In this document: positions 17,340 through 26,235 of the stretch, piece by piece
How the letters are laid out: each line of letters starts with the position of its first letter
Position numbering within the stretch: the first letter of the stretch is position 1
Assembly: GCF_937951745.1 (NCBI RefSeq)
Contig: NZ_CALFBQ010000073.1
Coordinates: forward strand, 1-64,000
Source: an uncultured Chloroflexus sp.
GTDB lineage: Bacteria; Chloroflexota; Chloroflexia; Chloroflexales; Chloroflexaceae
DNA length: 64,000 nucleotides
Direction: 5' to 3'
Position numbers and translations under genes: made by a program
Notes under the pieces: generated by a model
The model's database searches: none
What the model was told of the DNA's origin: nothing
What the model saw: the letters and a program-made list of their open reading frames with translations, nothing else

Positions 17340-18005
17340 ATGCGTACATTAACCGTCCACCAGTTGGGTCGCATGGATTACACCGCCGCGTGGGAGGTTC
17401 AGCGCCAGTTGGCCCGCCAACGTTCGAGCGGCCAGATCGGCGATGCCCTGCTGTTGGTTGAGCATCCACCGACAATCACGCTGGGAAACAAAGCCCGTCT
17501 TGACCACGTGCTTGCTCCGCCGGAGGTGTTGGCAGCGCGAGGGGTGGCACTCGTGCAAAGCGATCGCGGTGGTGAAGTGACCTACCATGCGCCGGGGCAA
17601 CTGGTCGCCTACCCGATTTTCAAGCTCTCACAGCACGGCAGCGATGTCAGACGCTACGTGCGCGGCTTGGAAGAGAGTGTCATTCAGGTGTTGGCTAGCT
17701 ACGGCATCACCGGCGAGCGGGTTGCCGGTTTGACCGGCGTGTGGGTGCGTGGCGGCGCAGCCAAAATCTGCGCGATTGGCGTCAAGCTCAGCGCGAGCGG
17801 GGTTACGACACACGGGTTGGCGCTAAATGTCGATCCTGATCTGAGTGGTTTTGATCTGATCGTACCCTGCGGTATCACCGACCGCGGCGTTACCTCGTTG
17901 GCCGCCGAGCTTGGCGTGGCGCCGCCGCTGACCGAGGTAGCTGAGCGGTTGATTACCCAGATTGCCGAGGTGTTTGATTTGCAACCGGTGTCAGGGACGA
18001 CGTAA
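17340..18005 (+). CDS. lipB: Lipoyl(octanoyl) transferase
   Basis: 221 residues. Moves octanoyl groups from acyl carrier protein to the lipoyl domains of 2-oxo acid dehydrogenases and glycine cleavage H protein. Motifs: DYTAAWEVQRQL, RGGEVTYHAPGQLVAYPI, the catalytic Lys in GGAAKICAIGVKLS, and the catalytic Cys in LIVPCGITDRGVTSL. I start at ATG 17340 (MRTLTVHQLG) because the family begins about ten residues before YxxAW. ATGs at 17331 and 17274 are in frame, but the latter lies in the repeat end. No clear ribosome site is visible. lipA follows after 142 nt. Confidence 0.93.
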   Translation: MRTLTVHQLGRMDYTAAWEVQRQLARQRSSGQIGDALLLVEHPPTITLGNKARLDHVLAPPEVLAARGVALVQSDRGGEVTYHAPGQLVAYPIFKLSQHGSDVRRYVRGLEESVIQVLASYGITGERVAGLTGVWVRGGAAKICAIGVKLSASGVTTHGLALNVDPDLSGFDLIVPCGITDRGVTSLAAELGVAPPLTEVAERLITQIAEVFDLQPVSGTT

Positions 18006-18147
18006 GTTATTTCTATTTCTCACTGCTCAGGCTAAAGACCGACCATACCGCTCGCAATCAGGTAATTTGCGGTACAATACAAGCGCCAATCGAAATAATG
18101 ATCGTTGATCGTTCCTATGCGGCGATCACTGGAAGGCGAGAGCGCCA

Positions 18148-19068
18148 ATGGCAGAACTGATTCCGTTGAGCGAGGTGGGAATATCTAACACCGCACCTGC
18201 CGCTACCAACCGGCCCCGCCGGCCCGAATGGCTTAAGGCTCGCGCCCCCGGCGGCGCTAATTATCACGATGTGCTGCGCCTCATGCGCGAGAAAGGTCTC
18301 AATACCGTCTGTGAAGAGGCGCGTTGTCCGAATATCGGCGAGTGCTGGAGCCATCGCACGGCGACGTTCTTGCTGCTCGGCGATACCTGCACCCGCGGTT
18401 GCCGGTATTGCGCGATCGGCAAGGGTAAACCCAAGCCAATTGACGAGAATGAACCGGAACGGGTGGCCGAGTCGGTGGCTCACCTGAAGCTGAAGTTTGC
18501 CGTGCTGACTTCGGTCAACCGCGACGATGTGCCCGATGGCGGGGCGCATATCTTTGCCCGCACGATTGAGCTGATCCGGCAGAAGGTGCCCGATTGCCGG
18601 GTTGAGGTGCTGATTCCCGATTTCGACGGCAATTGGGATGCGCTAGCGATGGTGTTAGACGCCGAGCCGGACGTGCTGAACCATAATATCGAGACGGTGC
18701 CGCGGCTGTTTCGTCGTTTCCGCCCGCGAGCCAAATTTGAGCAGAGCATCGAACTCTTGGCGCGGGCCCGCGCTGCTCGTCCGCATTTGGTGACGAAGAG
18801 CGGGATGATGGTCGGCGCTGGCGAGACGAATCAAGAGGTGTTCGAGGTCATTGACCGGCTGCGCGAAGCCGATGTCAATGTGTTGACCATCGGCCAATAC
18901 CTTGCCCCCGACGCCAGCTACTGGCCGGTGCATCGCTACGTCACCCCTGCTGAGTTTGCCGAGTTCCGCTCATATGCATTGGCTCGTGGCTTCCGCCACG
19001 TCGAGAGTGGCCCGCTCGTGCGCTCCAGCTACAATGCCCATCTGCACGTCGGCGCGGCCCAGCATTAG
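18148..19068 (+). CDS. lipA: Lipoyl synthase (radical SAM)
   Basis: 306 residues. Inserts two sulfurs into octanoyl-lipoyl domains. The auxiliary-cluster cysteines are in CEEARCPNIGEC (CX4CX5C); the radical-SAM cluster is CTRGCRYC (CX3CX2C). The C-terminal RSSYNAH serine ligand of the auxiliary cluster is present. ATG 18148 has GGAAGGCGAGAG upstream. A TACAAT box near 18073 could be its -10. It acts with LipB upstream and makes the cofactor for complexes whose E3 subunit is encoded downstream by lpdA. Confidence 0.95.
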   Translation: MAELIPLSEVGISNTAPAATNRPRRPEWLKARAPGGANYHDVLRLMREKGLNTVCEEARCPNIGECWSHRTATFLLLGDTCTRGCRYCAIGKGKPKPIDENEPERVAESVAHLKLKFAVLTSVNRDDVPDGGAHIFARTIELIRQKVPDCRVEVLIPDFDGNWDALAMVLDAEPDVLNHNIETVPRLFRRFRPRAKFEQSIELLARARAARPHLVTKSGMMVGAGETNQEVFEVIDRLREADVNVLTIGQYLAPDASYWPVHRYVTPAEFAEFRSYALARGFRHVESGPLVRSSYNAHLHVGAAQH

Positions 19069-19071
19069 GCT

Positions 19072-19200
19072 TAAACGCGAAGGCGCAAAACAACGTGATG
19101 AGCGACGGTTGTTGGTAAGGACAGTAGAGACATAAGTATGTGCTGGTCATTACTGTGTGTTCATCATAAACTCTTTGCACCTTTGCGTCTTTGCGTTTAT
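19072..19200. repeat. Inverted-repeat pair of CGCAAAG-type sequence
   Basis: TAAACGCGAAGGCGCAAAA (19072-19090) is complementary in pattern to CTTTGCACCTTTGCGTCTTTGCGTTTA (19174-19199). The same CTTTGCG-rich sequence recurs at about 53320-53375. It fills the lipA-lpdA gap and looks like a non-coding intergenic repeat. Confidence 0.5.
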
Positions 19201-19282
19201 TATCCTACCCATCATTACTATGAGGCCATTCCAGCGGCGTAGACGGTGGCAGTGCCGCTGTCAGAAATGAAAGGGTTGTTCC

Positions 19283-20695
19283 GTGAGCGAGCAAGTGTAT
19301 GATTTGATTGTGCTTGGGTCAGGGCCGGGTGGTTACGTGGCCGCTATCCGTGCTGCCCAACTGGGCATGAAGACAGCAGTTGTTGAGGTCAATGCGCTCG
19401 GCGGTGTGTGTCTCAATATCGGCTGCATCCCAACGAAAGCGTTGCTCCACAGCGCCGATCTGCTCGAAGAGGTGAAAGAGGCCAAGCGGTTTGGCATCTT
19501 GGCCGAGAATGTCGGTTTCGAGCTGGCCGGCGCGATGAAGCACAAAGATACCGTCGTCAAACAGAGCACTGACGGCGTCGCCTTTTTGATGAAGAAGAAC
19601 AAGGTTGACGTGGTGGCGGGTTGGGGCCGGCTAATCGGGCGCGGCCAAGTGCATGTGCAGTTGAACGAAGGCGGCGAGCGGGTGCTGGCGGGCAAGCAGA
19701 TCATCGTCGCCACCGGTGGTCGTCCGCGTCCTTTCCCCGGTGTACCGTTCGATGGCGAGCGGGTGCTCTCTTCGACCGATATGCTCAACTTGAAGGCGGT
19801 GCCGAGGAGCTTATTAGCGATTGGCGCCGGTGCGATCGGGGTTGAGTTCGCCTCGATGTTCCGCTCGTTCGGCAGCGAAGTGACGGTAGTCGAAGCATTG
19901 CCGCGGATTGTGCCCAACGAAGACGAAGAGGTCAGCGCCGAGTTGACCAAAGCCTTTCAGCGCCGTGGGATCAAGACACTGGCTGGCGCCAAGGTCGAGA
20001 GCATTGATGTGGGCAGTGAGCAGGTGGTCGTGACAGTGATGGATAGCGCCGGCAAACCGCAGCAGATCGCAGTCGAGAAGCTGCTTGTCTCGATCGGTAT
20101 CGCCCCTAACACCGAGAACATTGGCTTGGAAGAGGTTGGGGTGAAGGTTAACAACCGTGGCTTTATCGAGACCGACGGCTTCCTCCGCACCAGTGCCGAG
20201 GGCATCTACGCGATTGGCGACTGCACTACCAACACGCCGTGGCTGGCCCACAAGGCTAGTGCCGAAGGCATTCTGGCCGTTGAGCATATGGCTGGTCATC
20301 ACGTCACTCCAATCGATTATGGCAAGATTGCAGCCTGCACCTACTGCAATCCCGAAATCGCCAGCGTCGGCCTGACCGAAGCCAAAGCTCGCGAGCGCGG
20401 CTATCAGGTCAAGGTCGGCAAGTTCCCCTTCTCTGCCAATGGCAAGGCCCGCGTGCTTGGCCAGACTCGTTTTGGCTTTGTGAAACTGGTCGCCGAAGCC
20501 CAGTACGGCGAAATCTTGGGTGTTCACATGATCGGCCCGCGCGTCACCGAAATGATCGCCGAAGGCGGCATTGCTCTCAGCCACGAGGCCACCGGCGAGA
20601 GCATGATGCAAACCATCCATGCCCACCCGACGCTCTACGAAGCGATCGGTGAAGCGGCCCATGCCTTGGTGCATGGCGCGCCGATCCATTTGTAG
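19283..20695 (+). CDS. lpdA: Dihydrolipoamide dehydrogenase (E3)
   Basis: 470 residues. Reoxidises dihydrolipoamide on E2 or H protein, passing electrons to NAD+. The FAD site is VLGSGPGGYVAAIRAAQ, the redox disulfide GGVCLNIGCIPTKALL, the NAD site LLAIGAGAIGVEFASMFRSF, the second FAD motif GIYAIGDC, and the C-terminal catalytic His/Glu pair HAHPTLYEAIGEA. The start is a GTG at 19283 with AAAGGG upstream. Placing lpdA after lipB-lipA suggests joint supply of lipoate enzymes; no E1 or E2 gene is present here. Confidence 0.95.
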   Translation: MSEQVYDLIVLGSGPGGYVAAIRAAQLGMKTAVVEVNALGGVCLNIGCIPTKALLHSADLLEEVKEAKRFGILAENVGFELAGAMKHKDTVVKQSTDGVAFLMKKNKVDVVAGWGRLIGRGQVHVQLNEGGERVLAGKQIIVATGGRPRPFPGVPFDGERVLSSTDMLNLKAVPRSLLAIGAGAIGVEFASMFRSFGSEVTVVEALPRIVPNEDEEVSAELTKAFQRRGIKTLAGAKVESIDVGSEQVVVTVMDSAGKPQQIAVEKLLVSIGIAPNTENIGLEEVGVKVNNRGFIETDGFLRTSAEGIYAIGDCTTNTPWLAHKASAEGILAVEHMAGHHVTPIDYGKIAACTYCNPEIASVGLTEAKARERGYQVKVGKFPFSANGKARVLGQTRFGFVKLVAEAQYGEILGVHMIGPRVTEMIAEGGIALSHEATGESMMQTIHAHPTLYEAIGEAAHALVHGAPIHL

Positions 20696-20713
20696 CATGT
20701 CGTTGACCACGGC

Positions 20714-20754
20714 GAGCGCCGAAGATGCGGTGTCAAGCTGTATCATCGGCGCTC
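20714..20754 (+). terminator. Terminator-like hairpin after lpdA
   Basis: GAGCGCCGA (20714-20722) pairs with TCGGCGCTC (20746-20754), followed by GTTTCAGTTT. The long loop can extend the stem through GAT/ATC. Position just beyond the lpdA stop supports intrinsic termination. Confidence 0.6.
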
Positions 20755-20785
20755 GTTTCAGTTTATGATATGCTTTACTTTCCCT

Positions 20786-20900
20786 GTCATTGCGAGGGAG
20801 CGGCGGTATCCAGCACGGCTGGATGCCGCCCGACCGCAGCAATCTCCTGCTTCAGCGCGATGCATGGCTGAGCGGGGGCAATCCGTGCGTGAGGGAGATA
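20786..20900. repeat. Partial copy of the CATTGCG intergenic element
   Basis: GTCATTGCGAGGGAGCGGCG at the left and CGACCGCAGCAATCTC inside match the element at 17109-17278, but the right terminal inverted repeat is missing. It occupies much of the 364-nt lpdA-lipoprotein gap; the rest shows nothing recognisable. Confidence 0.55.
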
Positions 20901-21059
20901 GTGTTGCCGCTGATCGTCAATAGATCTTAAGCATGCGTTAAACCCTCTCGCCTCAATCGCCCGCTCGCCCTCACATCGCATTGCGGTATCATAGCCAGTG
21001 GCAGTCTCGCTGTCACTGGTTTCGTTCTCTTGCTCAAAACTAAACTAGAATGACGTTGT

Positions 21060-21581
21060 ATGCGCCAACGAATATTCTTGCTAACGCTTGTCTTGATCCT
21101 CGCTGGCTGTGGTCGGTCATTCATTCCCGAACCGGTGCTTGCCCCACCTGATGCGCCGGTACACGTTCAGTACCTCTTGCCACCTACCTTCGCCGATGAC
21201 TACGAAGTGTTGCCAGACCCAACCCCGTTTGCCGACGAACGAGGCTTTCTGGTTGCGCTACGCCCTCGGGGTGGTACAGCCACGATCACGATCGGCGGCG
21301 GTACCCCGGCCCGCGCCGTGTGGGAACAACATCAGCCGGTTGAGGGGAGTGATCGAGTAAAACCGTATCTCCTCCGTGGTGCTCGGGGGGTGAAGGTAGT
21401 CGATCCCGGTCTGATCACGATGGCATGGGTGGCTGATGGAGTGCCATACTACGTTTCAGTCACGACGGTCGATGACAAGACGGTAGAGATTTTTACGAAT
21501 GCGTTGGCTGTTTACGATCTCAATGCATGGCAGAGCCGCGTGGCAAAGGGACGCAGCAGCGCTGCGCCCCGCACCCCGTGA
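21060..21581 (+). CDS. Predicted lipoprotein
   Basis: 173 residues with a lipoprotein signal peptide (RIFLLTLVLILAGC, Cys at about residue 17). The mature part is beta-rich (TATITIGGGTPARAVWE, TMAWVADGVPYYVSVTT), and ends with an Ala/Ser/Arg/Pro tail. The last 15 codons coincide with a palindromic repeat (GGACGCAGCAGCGCTGCGCC), related to one near 21800, so the natural end may be earlier, around NAWQSRVAK. No domain family recognised; gene start ATG 21060 has no strong ribosome site. Confidence 0.65.
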   Translation: MRQRIFLLTLVLILAGCGRSFIPEPVLAPPDAPVHVQYLLPPTFADDYEVLPDPTPFADERGFLVALRPRGGTATITIGGGTPARAVWEQHQPVEGSDRVKPYLLRGARGVKVVDPGLITMAWVADGVPYYVSVTTVDDKTVEIFTNALAVYDLNAWQSRVAKGRSSAAPRTP

Positions 21582-21966
21582 ACGGTATAGGTTCGGCGTG
21601 TGTTACCGTCTATTCCGTCGTATGCGGGGCATAGTACCTTGCACCTCGTGCCCTCTCCCCCTAGGGATGATGGCGAACATCGACCAGTAAATGCATCAGT
21701 GCTTCCCTCTCTCCACTAGGGAGCGGGGAAAGGGAATGATGGTCAGCAGTCATTATCCAAAGGCGACGTATAGGCAATGCCGGTCACCAATGGAGGGGTG
21801 CAGCACTGCTGCGCCCCACACCCGGGATAAGGGCGGAGGGTATGCCACCCATCCATCGTGTGCGGGGCACGGGGTGAGGTACCCAGCAGTCATTACGCGG
21901 AGGCGATGAGGGGGTTCAGATCACAAGCCGTTACCGAAGGCATACTCTCGCTATCATCTTACTTTC
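21582..21966. repeat. Repeat-filled 385-nt gap
   Basis: No gene. Contains a CCCTCTCCCCCTAGGG / CCACTAGGGAGCGGGG pair (21650-21730) and the palindrome GGTGCAGCACTGCTGCGCC near 21797-21817, which resembles the repeat at the end of the preceding lipoprotein gene. These look like short mobile palindromes typical of this genome. Confidence 0.45.
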
Positions 21967-23382
21967 CTATAACCTATTCACCACCGTTTGCATCAGCTCC
22001 CACAGCGCAGCCACATCAGCATGCTCGGTTGGTTCAGCGCCGATGCTAATCCGCGCCATCCAACGGCCATCGAGGATGGCCGGCGTCAAGTAAGCTGCGC
22101 CACTAGCATTGATTGCGCCAATCCAACCCAAGGTATGGCGGTCAAGCACTTCACCGGCAAGACCCGGCGGCTCATGACGCACACAGACAGTCTGCAACGG
22201 CACCGGCGCCAGTCGCCGCCACTGCGGCGTTGCATCAATCTGCGCAGCCAGCCAGCGGGCGTTGGCAAGATCACGGCGCAAGCGGGCACGCAAGCCCTCG
22301 GCCCCTTCGCAGCGCAACAGGAAGTAGAGCTTGAGCGCGCGGAAGCGCCGGCCCAGCGGGATGCCCCAGTCACGGTAGTTGGTAACAGCGCCGTCGGCGC
22401 TTGTCTGCAAATAGCTAGGGTTGGTTGACATCACTCGAATCAGATGCTGCGGATCGCGCACGTAATAGAGAGAGCAGTCGAACGCCGCTCCTAGCCATTT
22501 ATGCGGATTCAGCACCAGACTATCGGCCTGCTCGATCCCTTGCCAAAGGTGGCGACATTCGGGCAAGATCATCGCCGAGCCGGCCATTGCTGCATCAACG
22601 TGCAGCCAAACCCCTTCGCGTTGGCAAATTGCGCCGATCGGTTCAAGTGGATCGCAGGCAGTAGTCGCCGTTGCGCCGGTGCTAGCGACGACGGCGCACG
22701 GCGTTCGTCCAGCAGCCCGATCAGCAGCAATAGCGTCCTCAAGGGCATCAACACGCATCGCGAAGCTTTCGTCAACCGGGATGAAGCGCAGATTATCGCG
22801 GCCAAAGCCGGCCAGCAACGCCGCCTTCTCAACCGAACTGTGACTCTGAGTTGAGGTATAGACGACCAGTGGCTGCGGTAGCGCCTGCAACCCGCCACGC
22901 GCTTGGCTATGGTCGCTGGCCCGCTCGCGGGCGCAGAGCAGTGCCACCAAGGTACTGGTGCTGGCCGTATCCTGAATCACTCCGCGCCATGCCTCGCTCA
23001 ACCCCAACAACTGCCGCATCCAATCGGTCGTCAGCTCTTCTAGCTCGGTGAGGGGCGGGCTTGCCTGCCAATTCAACCCCAACTGGCCCAAACCACCGCT
23101 CAGCATATCACCCAACAGCGAAGCGAGACTGGCGTTGGCCGGGAAGTAGCCGAAAAAGCGCGGGTGTTGCCAATTCGATAGGCGCGGCATGATGAGCTGC
23201 TCGACATCGGCCAAAATTACTTCTGGCGGTTCGGCTTGTTCGGGCGGGGCAGCCGGCAACTGGTTGCGCAATTCGCCGGGATGGGCCTGCGACCAGACTG
23301 GGCGTCTAGCGATGGTGGCGCGGTAATCGGCGATCAGATCAATGATTTGGTAGCCAAGGCGACGAAATTCATCGGGGTGCAT
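21967..23382 (-). CDS. PLP-dependent group II (aromatic-L-amino-acid type) decarboxylase
   Basis: 471 residues. Members decarboxylate tyrosine, tryptophan, DOPA or related acids to amines. The PLP-binding Lys is in LNPHKWLGAAFDCS; the Asp contacting the pyridine N is in HVDAAMAGSA; the N-terminal swap region includes HPRFFGYFPANASLASLLGDML. AGGA lies 8 nt before ATG 23382. Family members sometimes act as aldehyde synthases, distinguished by active-site loop residues I cannot settle here. It stands alone, with no transporter or catabolic partner beside it. Confidence 0.88.
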   Translation of the reverse strand: MHPDEFRRLGYQIIDLIADYRATIARRPVWSQAHPGELRNQLPAAPPEQAEPPEVILADVEQLIMPRLSNWQHPRFFGYFPANASLASLLGDMLSGGLGQLGLNWQASPPLTELEELTTDWMRQLLGLSEAWRGVIQDTASTSTLVALLCARERASDHSQARGGLQALPQPLVVYTSTQSHSSVEKAALLAGFGRDNLRFIPVDESFAMRVDALEDAIAADRAAGRTPCAVVASTGATATTACDPLEPIGAICQREGVWLHVDAAMAGSAMILPECRHLWQGIEQADSLVLNPHKWLGAAFDCSLYYVRDPQHLIRVMSTNPSYLQTSADGAVTNYRDWGIPLGRRFRALKLYFLLRCEGAEGLRARLRRDLANARWLAAQIDATPQWRRLAPVPLQTVCVRHEPPGLAGEVLDRHTLGWIGAINASGAAYLTPAILDGRWMARISIGAEPTEHADVAALWELMQTVVNRL

Positions 23383-23421
23383 GGCATATTCCTGTCCATC
23401 ACAACGCGATCAATCGTGTGC

Positions 23422-23499
23422 AGCCGCACGGCGGTGCGGCTCCATAACCGGTGCCTCACAGTGCGATCCATTCTATAACAGCCGCGCGACGGTGCGGCT
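23422..23499. repeat. Pair of GCCGCAC palindromes
   Basis: Two similar hairpins, AGCCGCACGGCGGTGCGGCT (23422-23441) and AGCCGCGCGACGGTGCGGCT (23480-23499), separated by 38 nt, directly upstream of the decarboxylase start. They could be stacked copies of one small repeat. Confidence 0.55.
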
Positions 23500-24013
23500 T
23501 CATGATGGCGCAACCGGCGATCTGTCACATTGACCGATATGATACCAAAAACAAACAAAGCCGCGCGTTGCGTGACCTTTCGATGTACCTGCCATCTGCG
23601 CCATTCGCTGGATCGAGCCGCTTGTAGCTCAGCGCAGGTGGTCTGGTCAGATTTCTTACTGAGCGGATACCCGCCAGCCGTGGTAGCAAAGCGACTGTGG
23701 TTGCTGGTTCATTAGTAGCAGAAAGGGGACAATAAAGCTCATTTCAGCCAGTGAAGTCTCTCAGCTTTTTGCAATGATATGGAGTGCTCATATAAATCTA
23801 TAAACGTATGTGGTCTCCTCCCACCAACTCTTATCATACGGGATGTGTATCTACGAGGGGGTAGCGATCTTGGGCCCCGGCTCGATCAGCCTCGTAATGC
23901 ACATCTGATCCGACCAAGCGGGTGGATGCGCTAGGAACAGCGGCGATCGCAACGTGATGGCTCAGCCTGCCTGCGGTGGCGCTGCCCGGCGTGGGTGCCC
24001 TCGTACAAAATGC
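23500..24013. other. Gap without a recognisable gene
   Basis: About 510 nt between the palindrome pair and the tRNA-Asn terminator. No frame has a ribosome site and coding character on either strand. The segment GCGCTAGGAACAGCG near 23928-23942 and GGTGCCCTCGTACAAAATG near 23996 echo GCGCTAGGAACAGCG...GGTGCCCTTACAAGATG downstream of the M24 peptidase (10796-10834), here split by an insert of about 45 nt. Confidence 0.4.
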
Positions 24014-24042
24014 AAACACCCGGCAAATATCGCCGGGTGTTT
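24014..24042 (-). terminator. Terminator of tRNA-Asn
   Basis: Perfect 11-bp stem: AAACACCCGGC (24014-24024) with GCCGGGTGTTT (24032-24042), 7-nt loop. Reading the minus strand it lies 17 nt after the tRNA CCA end and closes with TTTGCATTTTG, a fair T-rich tail. Confidence 0.75.
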
Positions 24043-24058
24043 CTGATGGAACATTTTG

Positions 24059-24133
24059 TGGCTCCCCAACCTGGATTCGAACCAGGAACCCGCTGATTAA
24101 CAGTCAGCTGCTCTACCATTGAGCTATTGGGGA
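24059..24133 (-). tRNA. tRNA-Asn (GTT)
   Basis: 75 nt on the minus strand including an encoded CCA. Acceptor arms TCCCCAA and TTGGGGA pair fully; D arm AGCTCAATGGTAGAGC; anticodon loop CTGTTAA with GTT; T arm GGTTCGAATCC. Followed by an intrinsic terminator. Confidence 0.96.
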
Positions 24134-24363
24134 TTGATTTCGGTTGAGAGTATAGCACAGGTCGGTAAAACGTGCAAGTGGCTGGAGCAAGGATCCCTGT
24201 ATGGTGTTTTATGGCTTCCTGATGCGACGAACATCAATGAGGTCGAGTGTTAGAAGAATGTTGGGATTCTGAGATGTTGGTAACACACTGGCGATTTTGC
24301 TGCACAGTGGTGGCGTTTCTTTGCCGGTGTGCTCGCTCTAGCATCCGTGATCAAAAAACATAA

Positions 24364-24389
24364 CGCAGCCATAACGATCTACGGCTGCG
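24364..24389 (-). terminator. Terminator of the Phd-type antitoxin gene
   Basis: CGCAGCC (24364-24370) pairs with GGCTGCG (24383-24389). On the minus strand the hairpin is followed by TTATGTTTTTTGATC, a good T-tract, 30 nt beyond the antitoxin stop codon. Confidence 0.7.
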
Positions 24390-24418
24390 CTTGTGTGTGG
24401 TAATATGCCGGCAGTTGA

Positions 24419-24664
24419 TTACTCGGCGCCCTCGCTATGGCCGTTGCGCTCAGCTTCATAGCGCTCGGCCAGTTCGCGCAGGGCGGTAAACAGTTCAACA
24501 TCGAGCAAGACCCCAGCCGGATAGCCCTTCTGGGTGACAATAATCGGCTGGTGGGTGGCCTGTGAGCGCTTGATCAGCGCGGCGAGCGATGATGCTGCCT
24601 TCGAGATTGGCACTACGCCTTGGCGAAGGTCAACATTGAGTAGGTTTTTGGTGATGTCGGACAT
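24419..24664 (-). CDS. Phd/YefM-family antitoxin-like protein (no toxin adjacent)
   Basis: 81 residues. N-terminal DNA-binding Phd fold (VPISKAASSLAALIKRSQ, HQPIIVTQKGYPAGVLLDVELF), then a charged C-terminal helix (LRELAERYEAERNGHSEGAE) of the type that wraps a toxin. GGAG lies 7 nt before ATG 24664. No RelE, Doc or PIN-type toxin gene is on either side: 285 nt of empty sequence and a tRNA follow, and tgt is divergent. It may be a solitary repressor or one half of a system whose toxin was lost. Confidence 0.75.
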   Translation of the reverse strand: MSDITKNLLNVDLRQGVVPISKAASSLAALIKRSQATHQPIIVTQKGYPAGVLLDVELFTALRELAERYEAERNGHSEGAE

Positions 24665-24886
24665 TGGTCGCTCCATTCTACAAGTAGAAACTTGCTTTTT
24701 GCCTTTGATTCTCTCTTTGTGACCGGTCATGAGAGCCAATGCCGAGCAAAGTAGATGATGCATCTACCTTGTAGCTGCACACGCGGCAGACGAAACCGGT
24801 ACAAATAAGGAATCAGATTCAGTATGCTTCTGCGACAGTATAGCGCATCATATACTAAATTTCAACTCTAGATTATTGTTAGGAAT

Positions 24887-26002
24887 ATGTCTATATCGCT
24901 GACCCTCAACCATGGCCAATTAGCCTTGCCGGTTTTTTTGCCTGATGCTACGTTTGGCACGGTGCGCGCCGTTGATAGCCGTGATTTGGTTGAGGCCGGC
25001 ATCACGGCGTTGGTGATGAATGTGTTCCACCTGATGCAACGACCCGGTAGTTCGACGATCGCTGCGCTCGGCGGGTTGCACCGGATGGCGGCGTGGGATG
25101 GGCCAATTGTGACTGATAGCGGCGGTTTTCAGGCCTATTCGCTGATCCGGAATAATCCAAAGCAAGGCCGGATTTCGGATCAGGGTTTAGTTTTTCAACC
25201 GGAAGGCGCTGAGCGACGCTTTCAACTGACCCCTGAAAAGAGCATTCAACTGCAACTGAGCTATGGCGCTGATATTGTGATCTGCCTCGATGATTGCACG
25301 CATGTTGATGATTCGCCTGCCGAGCAGCGCCGTTCGGTCGAGCGGACGATCCGCTGGGCGCGGCGGTGCCGCGCGGAGTTTGACCGGCAAGTTGCCCAGC
25401 AAAAGCGCAGCGGGCCGCCGCCGTTGCTGTTTGCGGTGGTGCAGGGCGGCGGCGATTTGGCGTTGCGGGCTGAATGCGCAGCGGCGTTGCTTGAGATTGG
25501 GTTTGATGGCTTCGGCTTCGGCGGCTGGCCGCTCGATGCCCAAGGTCAGTTGCTGAGCGAGACGCTCGCCTTTACCCGCGCGCAGATTCCGGCCCAGTTT
25601 CCCATGCATGCGCTCGGCGTCGGCCATCCGGCCAGTGTGGTGGCCTGCGCGCGGATGGGCTACGATATCTTTGATAGCGCGCTGCCGACCCGCGATGCCC
25701 GGCAGGGTCGCTTGCTGGCCTTTACTGCTGACCCGCAGCGGCCCGGCTTTCGCTTGACCGGCGAGTGGTTTAGCTATGTCTACCTTGCCGATCGTAAGCA
25801 TATCAAGGCTGATACGCCGATTTCGCCGGGGTGCGCGTGTTTTACCTGCCGTCGCTATAGCCTTGGCTATCTGCACCACCTGCACAAGCTGGGTGAGACG
25901 CTGGCGTTGCGATTGGCGACGATCCATAACTTGCATTTTATGGCGCAGGTGATGGAATTGATTCGGCGGGAACGGAGCGCAGCGCAACCGGGTGAGGTGT
26001 GA
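24887..26002 (+). CDS. tRNA-guanine transglycosylase family protein, divergent
   Basis: 371 residues. TGT exchanges G34 of GUN tRNAs for the queuosine precursor. Present: TDSGGFQAYSL (general-acid/base Asp), GVGHPASVV, the nucleophile loop FDSALPTRDARQG, a C-terminal zinc site CACFTCRRYSLGYLHHL, and IHNLHF. Unusual: RDARQG replaces the near-invariant RNARNG, LVMNVFHLMQRPG replaces TNTYHL-LRPG, GFGFGGWPLD replaces the GGLSVGE loop, and the DGLTFRSHLDG stretch reads DQGLVFQPEGA. It may be a paralogue with another substrate. AGGA lies only 2 nt before ATG; a TATACT box sits at 24851. Confidence 0.82.
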   Translation: MSISLTLNHGQLALPVFLPDATFGTVRAVDSRDLVEAGITALVMNVFHLMQRPGSSTIAALGGLHRMAAWDGPIVTDSGGFQAYSLIRNNPKQGRISDQGLVFQPEGAERRFQLTPEKSIQLQLSYGADIVICLDDCTHVDDSPAEQRRSVERTIRWARRCRAEFDRQVAQQKRSGPPPLLFAVVQGGGDLALRAECAAALLEIGFDGFGFGGWPLDAQGQLLSETLAFTRAQIPAQFPMHALGVGHPASVVACARMGYDIFDSALPTRDARQGRLLAFTADPQRPGFRLTGEWFSYVYLADRKHIKADTPISPGCACFTCRRYSLGYLHHLHKLGETLALRLATIHNLHFMAQVMELIRRERSAAQPGEV

Positions 26003-26110
26003 TGAACTCGACAGCAAGCCACAAGCGTGGCTAAGGCATGGTACGAAGTGCCGCAAGCGAAGCAAGCACACCCTACTCCTTCCTCTGCGCTAACGGATGA
26101 ACCATCGAAA

Positions 26111-26171
26111 CACAGAGGCCCAGAGGTGTCAGAAAGAGCGACCATACCCTCCTCCCTCTATGCCCTCTGTG
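26111..26171. repeat. CACAGAGG inverted repeat
   Basis: CACAGAGG (26111-26118) followed by CCAGAGG pairs with CCTCTATGCCCTCTGTG (26155-26171). Non-coding, in the 233-nt gap between the TGT-like gene and the rRNA methyltransferase; similar CACAGAGG pairs are common intergenic repeats in bacteria. Confidence 0.45.
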
Positions 26172-26235
26172 GTAAACTCCATGACGCGCTGCTAGGGGCA
26201 AGCAAACGTTCGCGTTCTCTGCGGTACAGACACGT

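Noticed and set aside
19072-19200. CRISPR-like repeat between lipA and lpdA
   Set aside because: There are only two arms, in inverted orientation, and no regular spacers; no CRISPR array or cas gene is seen anywhere in the window.
23615-23660. tRNA-like string TTGTAGCTCAGCGCAGGTGG
   Set aside because: It resembles a D arm by chance, but no anticodon arm, T arm or acceptor pairing can be built around it.
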